Source of the DNA: Zhengitettix transpicula
Lineage: Eukaryota > Arthropoda > Insecta > Orthoptera > Tetrigidae
Assembly (NCBI GenBank): GCA_037074705.1
Contig: CM073592.1
Coordinates: forward strand, 27,252,629 to 27,316,628
Direction of reading: 5' to 3'
Length of the DNA stretch: 64,000 nt
Below, piece after piece: positions 1 through 10,900 of this stretch. The notes beneath the pieces are model-generated. The model was not told the origin of the DNA and ran no database searches. It was given only the letters and a program-made list of their open reading frames with translations. Position numbers and translations under genes: made by a program. Every line of letters begins with the position of its first letter. The stretch's first letter is position 1.

Positions 1-112
1 ATTATACACAATGATTTTTAAGAGTAAAGTTTATATTTACATAAACAAGTATATGAGTTATCGGAGAATAAACGCATATAATTCGTGGCAATAAGCGGAG
101 GACCGTCGCGGC

Positions 113-640
113 TTTTTTTTGGGTGTAGACAGGCTATGTATAGGGTAATCCACATAGTGGCAACTCCCCTCTTATAGCATAGGAAAGGGATTTGAAAGGG
201 GGGATGCGGAAGGGTGGAGGAAGGTAGCCAAGGGTAACTAGGGCCCCCGGGCTATAGTTTAAGGATCCTACCCGGCATTCGCCTAAAGAAATGCAGGGAA
301 AACCCTATAAAAACCTGCATCAGGTAGGTCGGGCATTGGGTACTTGTCCCACGCCTTTCCGATGGCGGGAGAGGAGTTTGCTGTGGGGACGCAGCTTATC
401 TCTCGCCATGTCTTGGCCAGTTTAGGAGGCAGCTGGCCGACTATTCCAATAGGAATAGAGGACATCTCTTACCGTATGCCCAAGGAGGCAGCTGGCCAAC
501 TGCGAACAGCGAACAACTCTTACCGAGGTGCCTCGGCTTGTGGGAACCTTAGTTCAAAAATGGAGGGGAAAAGGCATCCTCAAAGGTAGCCCCTTCGTAT
601 CTCTCCTAAAAGGTTACCTGCGAGAGAATTCTCCCGCAGG
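113..640 (-). mobile_element. SINE-like retroposon, copy 1 (near full length)
   Basis: This is a copy of the window's commonest dispersed repeat. On the minus strand it begins with a CCTGCGAGAG hairpin (617-640) and ends in an A-rich tail, seen here as the T run at 113-120. Internal landmarks are shared with the other copies: GGGCCCCCGGGCTAT, GGATCCTACCCGGCATTCGCC and AGGAGGCAGCTGGCCGACTA. Short ORFs inside are not gene-like. I found no clear target-site duplication. Its tail variant (GGGTGTAGACAGGCTATG) differs from that at 49 kb (GGGCAACAGGCTACATG), so at least two subfamilies exist. Confidence 0.8.
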
Positions 641-2069
641 TCTGGATTCGTAAATCCTATGGTGTAAAACTCTGAGGTAGAAGATTTTTTATTTCTAAAT
701 TCATGGAAGCAGACCGTGGGAGTTTACACATTGAGTTAGTGAAGAGCGGAAACAAATTAAAGTACACTAATTTTATTTAATTGCACTTAGATAACCGAAA
801 TTGCACATGAATTTAACATCACAGACAACGATTCAATTCATTTCTACAAATTGCAGACATTCTCGTAATTTTATACAAATTCCCTGTCGTTGATGCGTCA
901 CTAACAGAATGTCTCAGTCTTTTAAAAGAATATTTGTTTAATTTCAGCCAGGTATTAACTCAATGGCTCCCGCTGGAAGATATTTCTTACAAACAGGGGG
1001 AGTAGTTGTTTAGAAATAGAGAGGAAGGAAGCTGTTTGGAACGAAATAACAAAGTTCCCGAGGGTCAACGGTTTCGTTCGTCTCAGTCGCCTTTCGCAAA
1101 CCTTGTTCTCGATCAGAAAATCCTCGTTCCGTGCTTCATCTAGAAGGTCTAAAAGTTTAAGCACGTAAATGCCATTGGGAACAGGTTTGATTGATTTCGT
1201 TTACGAGATCTTCCGCATTCTTCCACAAGGGCAGAAGCGACCAGCGCTCAGGGTCCTTACAGTTTCTGCCCGAGTGGAAAACGTTTTCAATTGTCCTTCC
1301 GTCGTGATTGCGTTTTATCTCTCTGCCAAAAACCTTGTAAATGACCTCGGGGAGGGAGTCGTTGGGCAAATACGCAAAGGAAATGAACAACGCTTACGAT
1401 GTTATGAGAGAGAACTCTGGAGGTTATCTGCAGAACCCTAAATGAGAACAAATAGAGGAATTTTTCCCAGCATTTGAATATGATCGCACTGTGACTTAAA
1501 TTATTTAACGTTTTATTGACCTTTTTTTTTAACGCTAATTGTATTTTTTCCGTCCCTTGTTAGTAGGAGCTGCTGCCCTGACGCAATTACCGCGGAGAAC
1601 GGAGTCTTTTGTGGCTCTAATTGCTTCTCCTCTATTAATTAGCGCGTCTGTGTCTGTCTGAAGGGACGAGGTGGGTCCTTTGTTTCCCCTTTATCAAGTA
1701 ACTCTCTGTTCCGTCTGGGAGGTCAGGCAGCAGCTTCTGTCAGGCGGGAACGGAAACTGGTAAAATAGTTGCAGCGCCAAATTACGCCACGAGGAGTAGA
1801 ATGGGCGTCAGGGGAGAAGTCAAGCAGTGGAATAATTGGAAGACATAGAAATCTCTGTTTATATGCTGAAACTGGGAAAAATATATTTAAAAATTTGATC
1901 ACTCTCCAAAGATAAAAAAAAACCCTTAAATTCAAAGGAACGTTTAAACAAAAATATGTTAATATTTTGAACACCAAATGTTTTAAATCATTCTCAACAA
2001 TAAAAATAACCATTTTATAAAATCATATTGCAATTTTGTTACTAGTTTTGATTATATATATATATATAT

Positions 2070-2210
2070 TGTAATAATCAAAATGATTATGCGACTAATT
2101 AATTTTGCCCCACGTTGGGCGTTATTTAATGTAATAATCAACAATTTAGTCGTTTAATTAATTTGCCCCACGTTGTGGTAGCCATTTATGTAATGATCAA
2201 AATGAAAAGG
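2070..2210. repeat. ~60-bp tandem repeat (2.3 units) with tRNA-Lys 3'-end motif
   Basis: Units begin TGTAATAATCAA at 2070 and 2130, and a partial unit starts TGTAATGATCAA at 2189. Unit 1 contains GCCCCACGTTGGGCG (2107-2121) and unit 2 GCCCCACGTTG (2165-2175). The 15-mer matches the T-arm/acceptor 3' end of animal tRNA-Lys and is therefore the complement of a tRNA-Lys primer-binding site. The tandem structure is visible; origin from an LTR element or tRNA-derived repeat is inference. Confidence 0.6.
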
Positions 2211-3322
2211 TTAGTTAAATTAAAAGATTATAAAAAATTAACAAACAAAATAATTTATTATTTATTCATTGGTGGCTTCGAAAAATTAAAACAATTTCAA
2301 TCAAATTAAGATCTCATCTCATTACATCTCATTACAATATATATATTGTAATGCCAATTAATTAAGGCATTAATTGAGAAATTAAAAAATTAATTGTTTG
2401 AGAAATCTATTCTTGACGGCGGTACAGAACACAGCAACAATGTAGCCAAGTATTGTTTCCATTGTCGGAAGAAGCAATGCGCGCTCAAAATTACGAGGGA
2501 GTCCAGTTCACATTATGATATCGATGAGTTCAGGTCGCGTTGGCTGGAAGGTTTGGTCAAGTACAGGTCGTATTAGAAATAGACGAGCTATTCTTTTAAA
2601 AATAAAAGTTAAGTAGAAGCATTGAGCAGTCAGACACGACAGAAATTGGTCGAGTTGAAATAGACAAGAAAATTTCAAATATTCAAAGGAAATTTGCAGA
2701 GAAACATCGAGAATTACCAACCAACAGCTTTGATTGGTCCCTGAACGTTTTGCTCAAGACGAAATATTCACTTGAGCAGAACTGCGAAACCTGCTAAGCA
2801 CAAACAGTCTTGTGAACATAGCCGGGCAGGATTAGCAGAAGTCACCCGAGGGAGAGACGAAAAGGAGGTTCATCCTGGTTCCTGAATTTTGATCTAAAAA
2901 TATTAATTTTAGAATCTGTGCAAAAACCCGCCATAGTGTTTCGTCAAGTACAAGGTATTCTGGAATGCTGCCGTGAGTAACAATATAAAACAATTAATTA
3001 TGTAAACCTGATTAAAAGATAGACGTCAGATCTCGTTCCCTTCTTTTGATTAAAATTTGTTAATTCGAATCCATCTTTTTAGATTATGTTCGTTGACAAG
3101 TAAATTTCTTCATCGTTAATTGACGAGAAAATCTTTTCTCTATTAAAGTGGTATTTGTGTTTAAGTTGAGAAATAAAATGATTCGCCGTTATCAAACCCA
3201 GTAGAGACCCTGAGATAATTTTTTAATTTGTGTAATTGTGTTTTAAATTGATAATAAATTTATTTTGTTTGAAAAGTTTATAATCTTTCATTCATTTAAA
3301 AGTCAATCTTTTTTAAATTATT

Positions 3323-3325
<3 letters not shown>

Positions 3326-3374
<49 letters not shown>
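3326..3374. repeat. (TA)n microsatellite
   Basis: An uninterrupted alternating AT tract of about 49 bp. It is followed by GATTCGCCAACTGGGTAA (3376-3393), of which a 16/18 match (GATTCACCGACTGGGTAA) follows another AT tract at 4991-5008. The tract therefore probably belongs to a dispersed element with a (TA)n edge. Confidence 0.9.
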
Positions 3375-3375
<1 letters not shown>

Positions 3376-3818
3376 GATTCGCCAACTGGGTAACAACTTC
3401 CAATGTTATATTTGTTCTGTGACGTTTTAGGCTTCGTTTAAATGTTATTTACAATTTTTAGAGACGTTTAGTAGCTGAAGAAGAAAGTTTCAGTCACAAA
3501 AGCAGATGTCGAACTCAAGTTATGAAGAAGGGGACAAGAAAGATCAAGACGATTCTGGAAATGTCACAGAGAATTTGTGCAAAAATAACTAACAATTGAA
3601 AAGAGGCACGAATTTTACTACCCGAAAATAATTATTCGTAATTATGCCTTAGCTATATGAAGGATTTCCTCACAAAATACCTCCTAAAATAAATTAAACT
3701 AATAAATAGTTAATATTTGCACTGATAAGAAAACCCTAAATATTTTATAAATGAATAAACCAGCCAAATTAGTCAGAAATATATATTAATGAAATAGAAA
3801 AATATAGCTTATCAATAA

Positions 3819-3870
3819 CAATGCGTACGACGTATGGTTCCTTTTTGGAACATCTTCAGGTGCGTATATA
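3819..3870 (-). ncRNA. hammerhead-ribozyme-like motif, Penelope-element type (copy A)
   Basis: Read on the minus strand, CTGAAGA (3859-3853) is followed by a helix GTTCC-AAAAA-GGAAC and then CATACGTCGTACGC. This matches the hammerhead layout CUGANGA, stem II, GAAA, short stem III, with the GAAA element degenerate (ATAC). Minimal hammerheads of this layout are known in the terminal repeats of Penelope-like retroelements. Two better-conserved relatives lie at 40.95 and 43.98 kb. Stem II is perfect; stem I is weak, so activity is doubtful. Confidence 0.45.
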
Positions 3871-5046
3871 AAAATTTTACAAATCTGAATTTAATTTATT
3901 TCCTGAAATATAAGTTGTCTAATTACAATTTCTAAACGTGTGCGCTTTTTTACACAGTCATTACAATTTTTTATTTTATTAAAGTGAATCTCTGACTAAT
4001 TTATTCATTAATAATTCAACGAAGTTAAATAAATGTAACTATTAATTAATATCTTTCAGTTTTTACGCTTCCTTTCCATGTCATTTTAGATTTTAAATTA
4101 AAGCTCAATTTTATCGATAACCTGCATGTTATTACACGCAATGGTCAGACTAGGCAAATGGAGGAGAATCAAAGTATCGATTATGCTGATAAAATATAGT
4201 TTCTCCCTTGAGGTATATTTGACACGTAATATATTCTCCTACATTTCATTTTTCACGCCATTGTAGTTTAAAACACACTTCCTTATTAGGTCGAGAAGAA
4301 GAAGTCATTCTTCTCAATGTTCAGGGTTTTTTTTAAAGTAACCTTATTTATATTTGTTTGTCCTGTTTCTATTTAGTCACTAGGCCATTTGTCAGGAGGG
4401 GGACTTTCACTTGTGCGGTGCTCACTTTGCGTCTTTGTAGTTGTACCTTTTCATTCTCCCCTTTTACCCTTCCGCTTCCTGCCTGAGATTTGCTGAAGGG
4501 ACGTCCCTCCTTTTCATGCTTTACCGCTTCCTTCCTTCCTGAATCCCTTCATCCCTTTACCCACAGTTTGCGGAGACTATTCATCCAAAGTCGCTTCTCA
4601 AGCTCTACAACCGTCATTTAAAAATGGCTCGCGGCACACAGTAAACCAAAATTAACTTATGACCGTTGAATATTTAAAATATATAGACGAAATTAATTTT
4701 TTAGTTGACATGCGCGGGTGAACAAGCAGTCAGTGACACTAAAACTCGAGGTAAAATTGGAAAGTAGGCTTAAGCAAGCGAATAGATTCAAAAAATAAAG
4801 TAAAAGAAGAAAGGTGAAACAACATCACCTGGATTAATACTCATAACTGTTTCTATGAACCCGAACGGTTTAGCATCAATATGTTTTATAAAATTGTAAT
4901 CTCGTATCATAACTAACGTTCCGGTAGTATATTCACAAGAACATATATATATTCAATTAAACGTTGGTGCCATATATAGAAAATATATATGATTCACCGA
5001 CTGGGTAAACCGGCGATACTTCTACCGTTGCATCTGAATGCCAATG

Positions 5047-5081
5047 GTGACGTCACTGCTTCATCCTGGAGGTGACGTCAC
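5047..5081. promoter_or_regulatory. paired GTGACGTCAC palindromes (CRE-like)
   Basis: Two exact GTGACGTCAC decamers lie at 5047-5056 and 5072-5081, 25 bp apart start to start. Each contains the full CREB/ATF octamer TGACGTCA. They sit downstream of the 4991-5008 repeat edge, so they may belong to a transposable element rather than a host gene; the nearest gene model starts about 2.9 kb away. Confidence 0.5.
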
Positions 5082-6094
5082 GCGCAGGGTGATGCACTGC
5101 TGTGATCGGGTTAAGAGTTTTTTTTGCGGTGGGAAGGGAGAGTTACAGAGACTGAATATCGCGGTCGATACAGACTGATTTTCCCCTCTGGAAGCGGTTG
5201 GCCCGCCATCTCTGGACGGTAGCAAGCACAAGCTGTACTTCCAAAGATATTACACACTGTCTGATATTGGTTTAATACGTTAGTTTAATCGTAGAGGAAG
5301 AAGTAGCTTCGGTTCATCTTTGAAGGTACAGTTTTGGCTAGACTCGGTAAAGAATGAGAATAATACAACTGTTAGATCAGACGCTTAATATTTATTGACA
5401 ATGGCTTTTACCTTTTTCTTTTGAACGTGCTATTTCAAATACTTTAAACATTACGTAACTCAACCGTGATTCCCAGTGAGAAAGGTCGTCTAATCTTCTA
5501 CTCTTCTCAATACGGTTTATGGATTATCGTACTGAACTGTATCAACTTCAAATAATATATATAGTTGAGCGAGGGCAAATTTCGAAGGTAAATAATTTGT
5601 TTAAGACAGGCAGCGTTCCTTTAAAATAACTTTATAAATTCAAATTATTTACAACAGTTTTCTCCAAGCTACTCTTTTTAACATTACCCATCATTCCACA
5701 GATAATCTCCCCACCAAAGTCAAAACATAATTTCTTTTACATAAAAAATAATATAACATTTTTGTATATATTTCACAGATATCATTTATTAGCCGACCAA
5801 CGTCATCATATCTCCCAACGAGTAGCAGTCTCCCGCTGCCAACTTAATACACTAAGTTTTGGGGACCGAAATATATTTGTTTTCGGTTCAGGACTGAAAG
5901 CCAGAACTTAATCTAACCTTCCAAGATTTCTATTAATTTTTAACTTTGTATTTATACTTTTTCAAGGCGTATACTTTGCCGAATTTCAAGTCCAGTTCAC
6001 AGGAATGTCAAAGCAAAATAGCAACACCATTTCGCGGTGATCAATCAGGGCCAGTCACGTCACTGGCCCAGAAAGCATCAGTCAAAAACTACCA

Positions 6095-6646
6095 CGTTAA
6101 TTGTTAACTCATTGCCATACTATTCTACAATTAATTTTATTTAGGGCAACAGGCTACATGAGGGTAATCCACGTTGGGCTACTCCCTTTTAATAGCAAAG
6201 GAACGGATTTGAAAGGGGGGATGCGGAAGGGTAGAGGAAGGTAGCCAAGGGTTAAATAGGACCCCCGGGCTATGGTTTAAGGATCCTACCCAGCATTCGC
6301 CTAAAAGAAGTGCAGTACAAACCCTAGAAAAACCTGCATCAGGTAGGTCGGGCATTGGGTACTTTTTTTTTGGGTGTAGACAGGCTATGTTTAGGGTCAT
6401 CCACATAGTGGCAACTCCCCTCTTATAGCATAGAAAAGGGATTTGAAAGGGAGGATGCAGAAAGGTAGAGGAATGTAGCCAAGGGTTAACTAGGCTTGTG
6501 TGAACCTTAGTTCAAAGACGGAGAGGAAAAGGTAGCTCCTTCGTGTCTCTCCTACAAGGTTCTACCTGCAAGAGAATAGCCCTCGCAGGCCTTGAGTCTT
6601 CGCCCCGTTAATTGTTAATTCATTGCCATACTATTCTACAATTAAT
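6095..6646 (-). mobile_element. SINE-like retroposon, mosaic copy 2, flanked by 41-bp duplication
   Basis: A minus-oriented copy starts at 6136 with the GGGCAACAGGCTACATG tail variant. At about 6361 it jumps into a second copy with the GGGTGTAGACAGGCTATG variant, which itself has an internal deletion near 6493. The hairpin head is degenerate (CCTGCAAGAG / CCTCGCAGG). The whole is bounded by a 41-bp direct repeat (6095-6135 and 6606-6646) with a single mismatch. Confidence 0.75.
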
Positions 6647-7968
6647 AATATCGAATAGGCCTGAGGCCGACCAAAAACAGAACTTCATACACATTCCAAT
6701 TATTGACAGCGAGCGGATAACTGCATATTCTTTGGTTTCATGACACTTCATTTAATGGTATCCCTTTATAAACAAGATAAATGCATTACATTTGGATTAT
6801 ATGCGCTAGAAGACGGATGAATTGGCAAGTGAAGAATATTATATTATATTATTGGGCGCCAGCAGATATACATTGGTCTGCAAAACAAATTAACATTAGC
6901 TCCGGCTTGGTTATTAAGTCCTCCTTCTCAACAGGGTAATGTGGGCGGTTCAGTAGCTATTCAAAAACAGAGTCTATTTCCGCACTGTGTAAAAAATTCT
7001 ACTTTTGAAGGAACTTTACAGAAATTGTGACGCTTACTTTACTTGTGGCGTCAGCAGTGGATCACTGGTCTTGTAGTCTCAGCACATCTTCCTGCCTCCC
7101 CGCGATGGACGTCCCTCCAAAACCTTTGTTGCTTCCCGCTCGCCTCAATCTTCCACCCACGCGACTCTCTCACACTTTCCGTCCTCTATCTCCCGGTCTG
7201 CCTGCGTCTCCTTGCGTCTGTCTTAATTTCCCCGGGTTCGGAGTATTTATTCGTACTCCGCCCCCCCCCCCCCAAACGATGCAAAAAAAAGGGACCTGTA
7301 ACCGCGATTTCTTTTAGCCTCTCTGGCAAAAACACGTGCGCGTTTAAGGTATTCCTCCTCAGGCCCGCGGACACAAGGGCGGCCACTTAAGGTTGTTGTT
7401 CACTACAATATATTCTTACTTTAGTTTTCTTTGACGAAACGCAGTATTACGGATATTTTTTTTATGAAACTTCATTCACTTCTCGATTTCGAGTTACAAT
7501 ATAATGTTTAATTTGTCAAGTTGGTCACGAACTGAATAGACCCCATTACTGGAGCATCAGAGCACGTCCGTGGCTTTTCTGCGTGTTTTCCAGAGTGCGT
7601 CTTCCACGGACAGTTGGATTTATCCATTTCTCGCTCCACGCTTGAGAAAAACATCTCAATTTCAGCGCCATAGTCAGGTCTTATAAAGAAGAGAAGCGAC
7701 AATCGTCTCGCAATGCAGGTGTGACCCTCCTGACAGGTACATTTAGTTACGTGGTTTTCGTGTTCTTTCAAGACTTCAGAACCACGCAAGAAGGCGGAAC
7801 AACTGAAAACTGTAATCAAGTTAAAACTACGTAAGTACATTGGACATAGTTCGAGCAAGTACTGCGAGGTTAGACGGTCGGAGAGCCTTAAAGTCAAATT
7901 AAAAATAAAATATGTGTAGAGAAATTTACCGTGTAAGACCAAACCGTCTTGTCTGCAGTTCCGCTTCC
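6647..7968. other. noncoding spacer upstream of the 7.97-kb gene
   Basis: No gene is supported. A more GC- and pyrimidine-rich patch spans about 7040-7390, with a 13-base C run at 7261-7273; it could be promoter-proximal. An ORF on the minus strand at 7508-7942 has no family resemblance or splice support. Confidence 0.45.
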
Positions 7969-10900
7969 ATGGCGCCCTTCTTCCTGGTGGTCTTCACCTT
8001 CACCCTGGTGGCCTCGAGGGTTCGCGCCTCCTTGGCTGACAACACACCGGAAACTCCTCCAGTTCTGCCACTCGGTAACATTACATTTATTAAGCTTAAT
8101 AGTAATCTATTTTATTGAGATAGAATTACAATGTTCATTAATGTCAAAAGACACGAATTGGACACGGTCCAGATGATGGCGGAGGTAGTTAGTTTGATCC
8201 CTGCTGCTTGGTGTTTGTTGTGGGTTGTATTTTGGCAGGTACTTCAATATTCAACCTTAACATTTTTTATTATACTTGATAGCAGTCTATTTTATCGAGA
8301 TAGTTCGACAGTCCGTGTTTCCCCCAAAATCCTTCAGTGAACGCCATTATTTATCCTCTGGTTCTTCCCCAAATAATACATTGTATTTTTAAAATTTGCA
8401 GAAAGAAACAATTTACTTTACCAACTATACAATTCAGTTAAATTAACATTAATTTTGTATCCAAGCTGCTACTACAGGGTCAACTTAATACAGTTTCTAT
8501 TTTTTCTCTTAATTACTTAGCAAGAAAAGTGTTCGGTACATTAACGTAAGATGTGTCCTCGTCTGTTATTCTGTGCAGTCAGGCTCCGAACCCGATCAGC
8601 TAAAAAGCACCGGTCATGATGCCATCGAGAGTAACGACATAATCGCTCAGTCCACAGTTCACAAATTTTAATTCATTATTTGGTATTGGTTTGCTATTGG
8701 TACCTCGTAGTTGTTGAACAAGGACATGAAAGAAAAGATCTGAAAATAATGAATGTTTGATATTATTTAATGATTTGGACGAACGTGTGATGTAAAAGTT
8801 TGTAATGAGTGAGATCAAGAAAATTTGATGGTTTTGTAGATTTCAGAATTGGGCTCCTGTTTCAAGTAATGGAAATTTTTCTATGCAAATAGAGAAGGAA
8901 CCTCCCGCGAACTATTGTAATGATTGTACGACTGTTTATTAGACCATACAATGATTTCCTCTCAGCGATGTAAGATATTTTCTGTCTGGAACTGTGACGT
9001 AGCACACCAATGCAAACACTTTGGAGACTATTGGCTCCAGTTCCAGTTAGAAGTGCATATATTGTAATCGCCTACCCGCTCCCTTGGATCCTTATAATGG
9101 ACGAATGCCGACCCGGGCGCCACTGCATGTGCAGAAAAGTTCTATTTTAAATTATGTAAACGACAATCGTCTAATTAATTAACATTCGCGATCCACACCA
9201 GGGCGCCGATAAACGATTTGCCAGGACTCGTGAGTACTTGAGTCGAGCACGAGACTCTCAATAACTGTATCTCAGGTGTCCTGGCTTTGATCAATTACGT
9301 AAGGAAGGATTCACTGAATAAAAAAAAATGTTAACATAAAATTCAGTTTAATGGACAAATTGGAGTTAATAGAAATACCCGGCACGACTCCTCAATCGCC
9401 AAATGTTGCCACTCTTATTGATAAACTTACATCTAACAAGTCTCCGTAAATTTACTATTTTGGCCAAATTTAATATGTCCTTTAAGTACACAGCCGGTCA
9501 TTGGACCCACAACTCTCAATCCGCAGTAATTTCACACGATTCAGGGAAAGGGAGGGAAGTTTGCTCACTGTGCTGCGACGCGTTGCCTTCTGATGATGTC
9601 CAGGTGCCTGGCCTCGTACGCAGAGAAGCGGCTAAAACACACAGGCGCTCCGCAATTCACGGTTCTCTCCTCCAAGAACCTCCGCACCAAAATCTCCTAC
9701 ATGTTCGTCCCTTATAGTTCACCCGGAACCAACGACGCCCGCTCTCCTACCTTCCAGGACGCGACTCGTCTCCACCACACTACTCCGGTCAAAGACGCCG
9801 GCTCCGCTTGCCGACAAGCCGAATATTGGGTAACAACTGTCCCGTCTCCTGGCCCACAGCTTCCCTTTCGCCGTCCAGTACCCGACTCCATTTAATCCGC
9901 CACAGCTGTTACCAGCCACGGTCACCTTTGTCCTAGCACGTTCACCACTACGGTCAGAAAGTGGCCTGACAAGGCGTCCCTCGCAAACCCACTTCCTGTT
10001 GACGTAAACTTGGTCCCAAAGACCGGCCGTGTGAAAAATGTTACCTCCAACATGCCCACGACAAGACAAATAGTATAAATGCTTAAAATCACTTATTACA
10101 ATACTGCCCTTGCAAGTGAGTGTGTTTCTTCCAGACGGGTCTGCTGAGAGGACGGACGCCGCGTCCACGCTGCAGCTGAGGAAGGCCTTGCCTCCTTACT
10201 CTTACTCCCATCCTCTAGCACACTACGGCCCTCAGCAAGAAGAACCCCTGGAACACTTCACGGGACACAGGTGAGTCCCTTGCCGCTCGTAGCTTCGTTC
10301 GCAATCCGCACAGTGTGTGTGTGTGTCGATTCTTATCTGTGCAGACTTGAAGACGGCAAGGACGTGGGTTTCAGCAGCAAGGACATCGCCATGGCCTTCC
10401 TGGCCTACATCGGCGTCCTCAGCATACTGCAGGTCATGTCAGCTGCGTCAACAAAATCAATTGGCAGAAAATATAACTAAAGAAACAAACGCGGGTGCCG
10501 CAACATTTAAACACCCCAAAGGTGTTCCAGCTGTCGTTAATAATGGAATTACCGATGATTAAGTAACATTAGATGATAAAAATCATTATGCAGTAAGTGA
10601 CGCATAACCGCTACAGATTTCTGCAACTGAACTTTATTTACACACACACAAAATATTACACAGAAACGTCAGTATGATAGAGCGACGTGCGTTTCAACAG
10701 AAAGGTAAACAAAGACTGTCGAAAGAAAGAACAGTTTTAACGATAGTCACGCATCGTTCCAAAGATGGCAGGAGTTGAATAAATGTTTTTTTAAAAAAAA
10801 ATAATGTAAGATGTGCGTCAGTTTGTACAAATATTGATTTATATTGAAGGAATTAAGATTAATATGACAGAGCGGTCTAAAGCTTCTTCAGATTGAACCA

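Larger units (their letters stand above)
641..6094. other. long noncoding spacer with scattered repeats
   Basis: No supportable gene was seen here. ORFs are short and lack splice or codon support. The stretch is AT-rich with a mixed-composition patch around 950-1440. The repeats, ribozyme-like motif and CRE-like palindromes listed separately fall inside it. The rest looks like decayed transposon and intergenic DNA. Confidence 0.6.

Noticed and set aside
344..589. ORFs such as MSHAFPMAGEEFAVG-type frames recurring at 0.3, 11.1, 49.2 and 60.4 kb
   Set aside because: They are the same retroposon sequence read in one frame; copies carry frameshifts and different ends, so the similarity is at DNA level, not a protein family I can support.
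7508..7942. 144-codon minus-strand ORF with several cysteines
   Set aside because: No domain pattern, no splice partners, and composition like the surrounding spacer.
9719..10168. 149-codon ORF on the minus strand
   Set aside because: It overlaps exon 2 of the plus-strand secreted-protein model, has no family features and no splice support.
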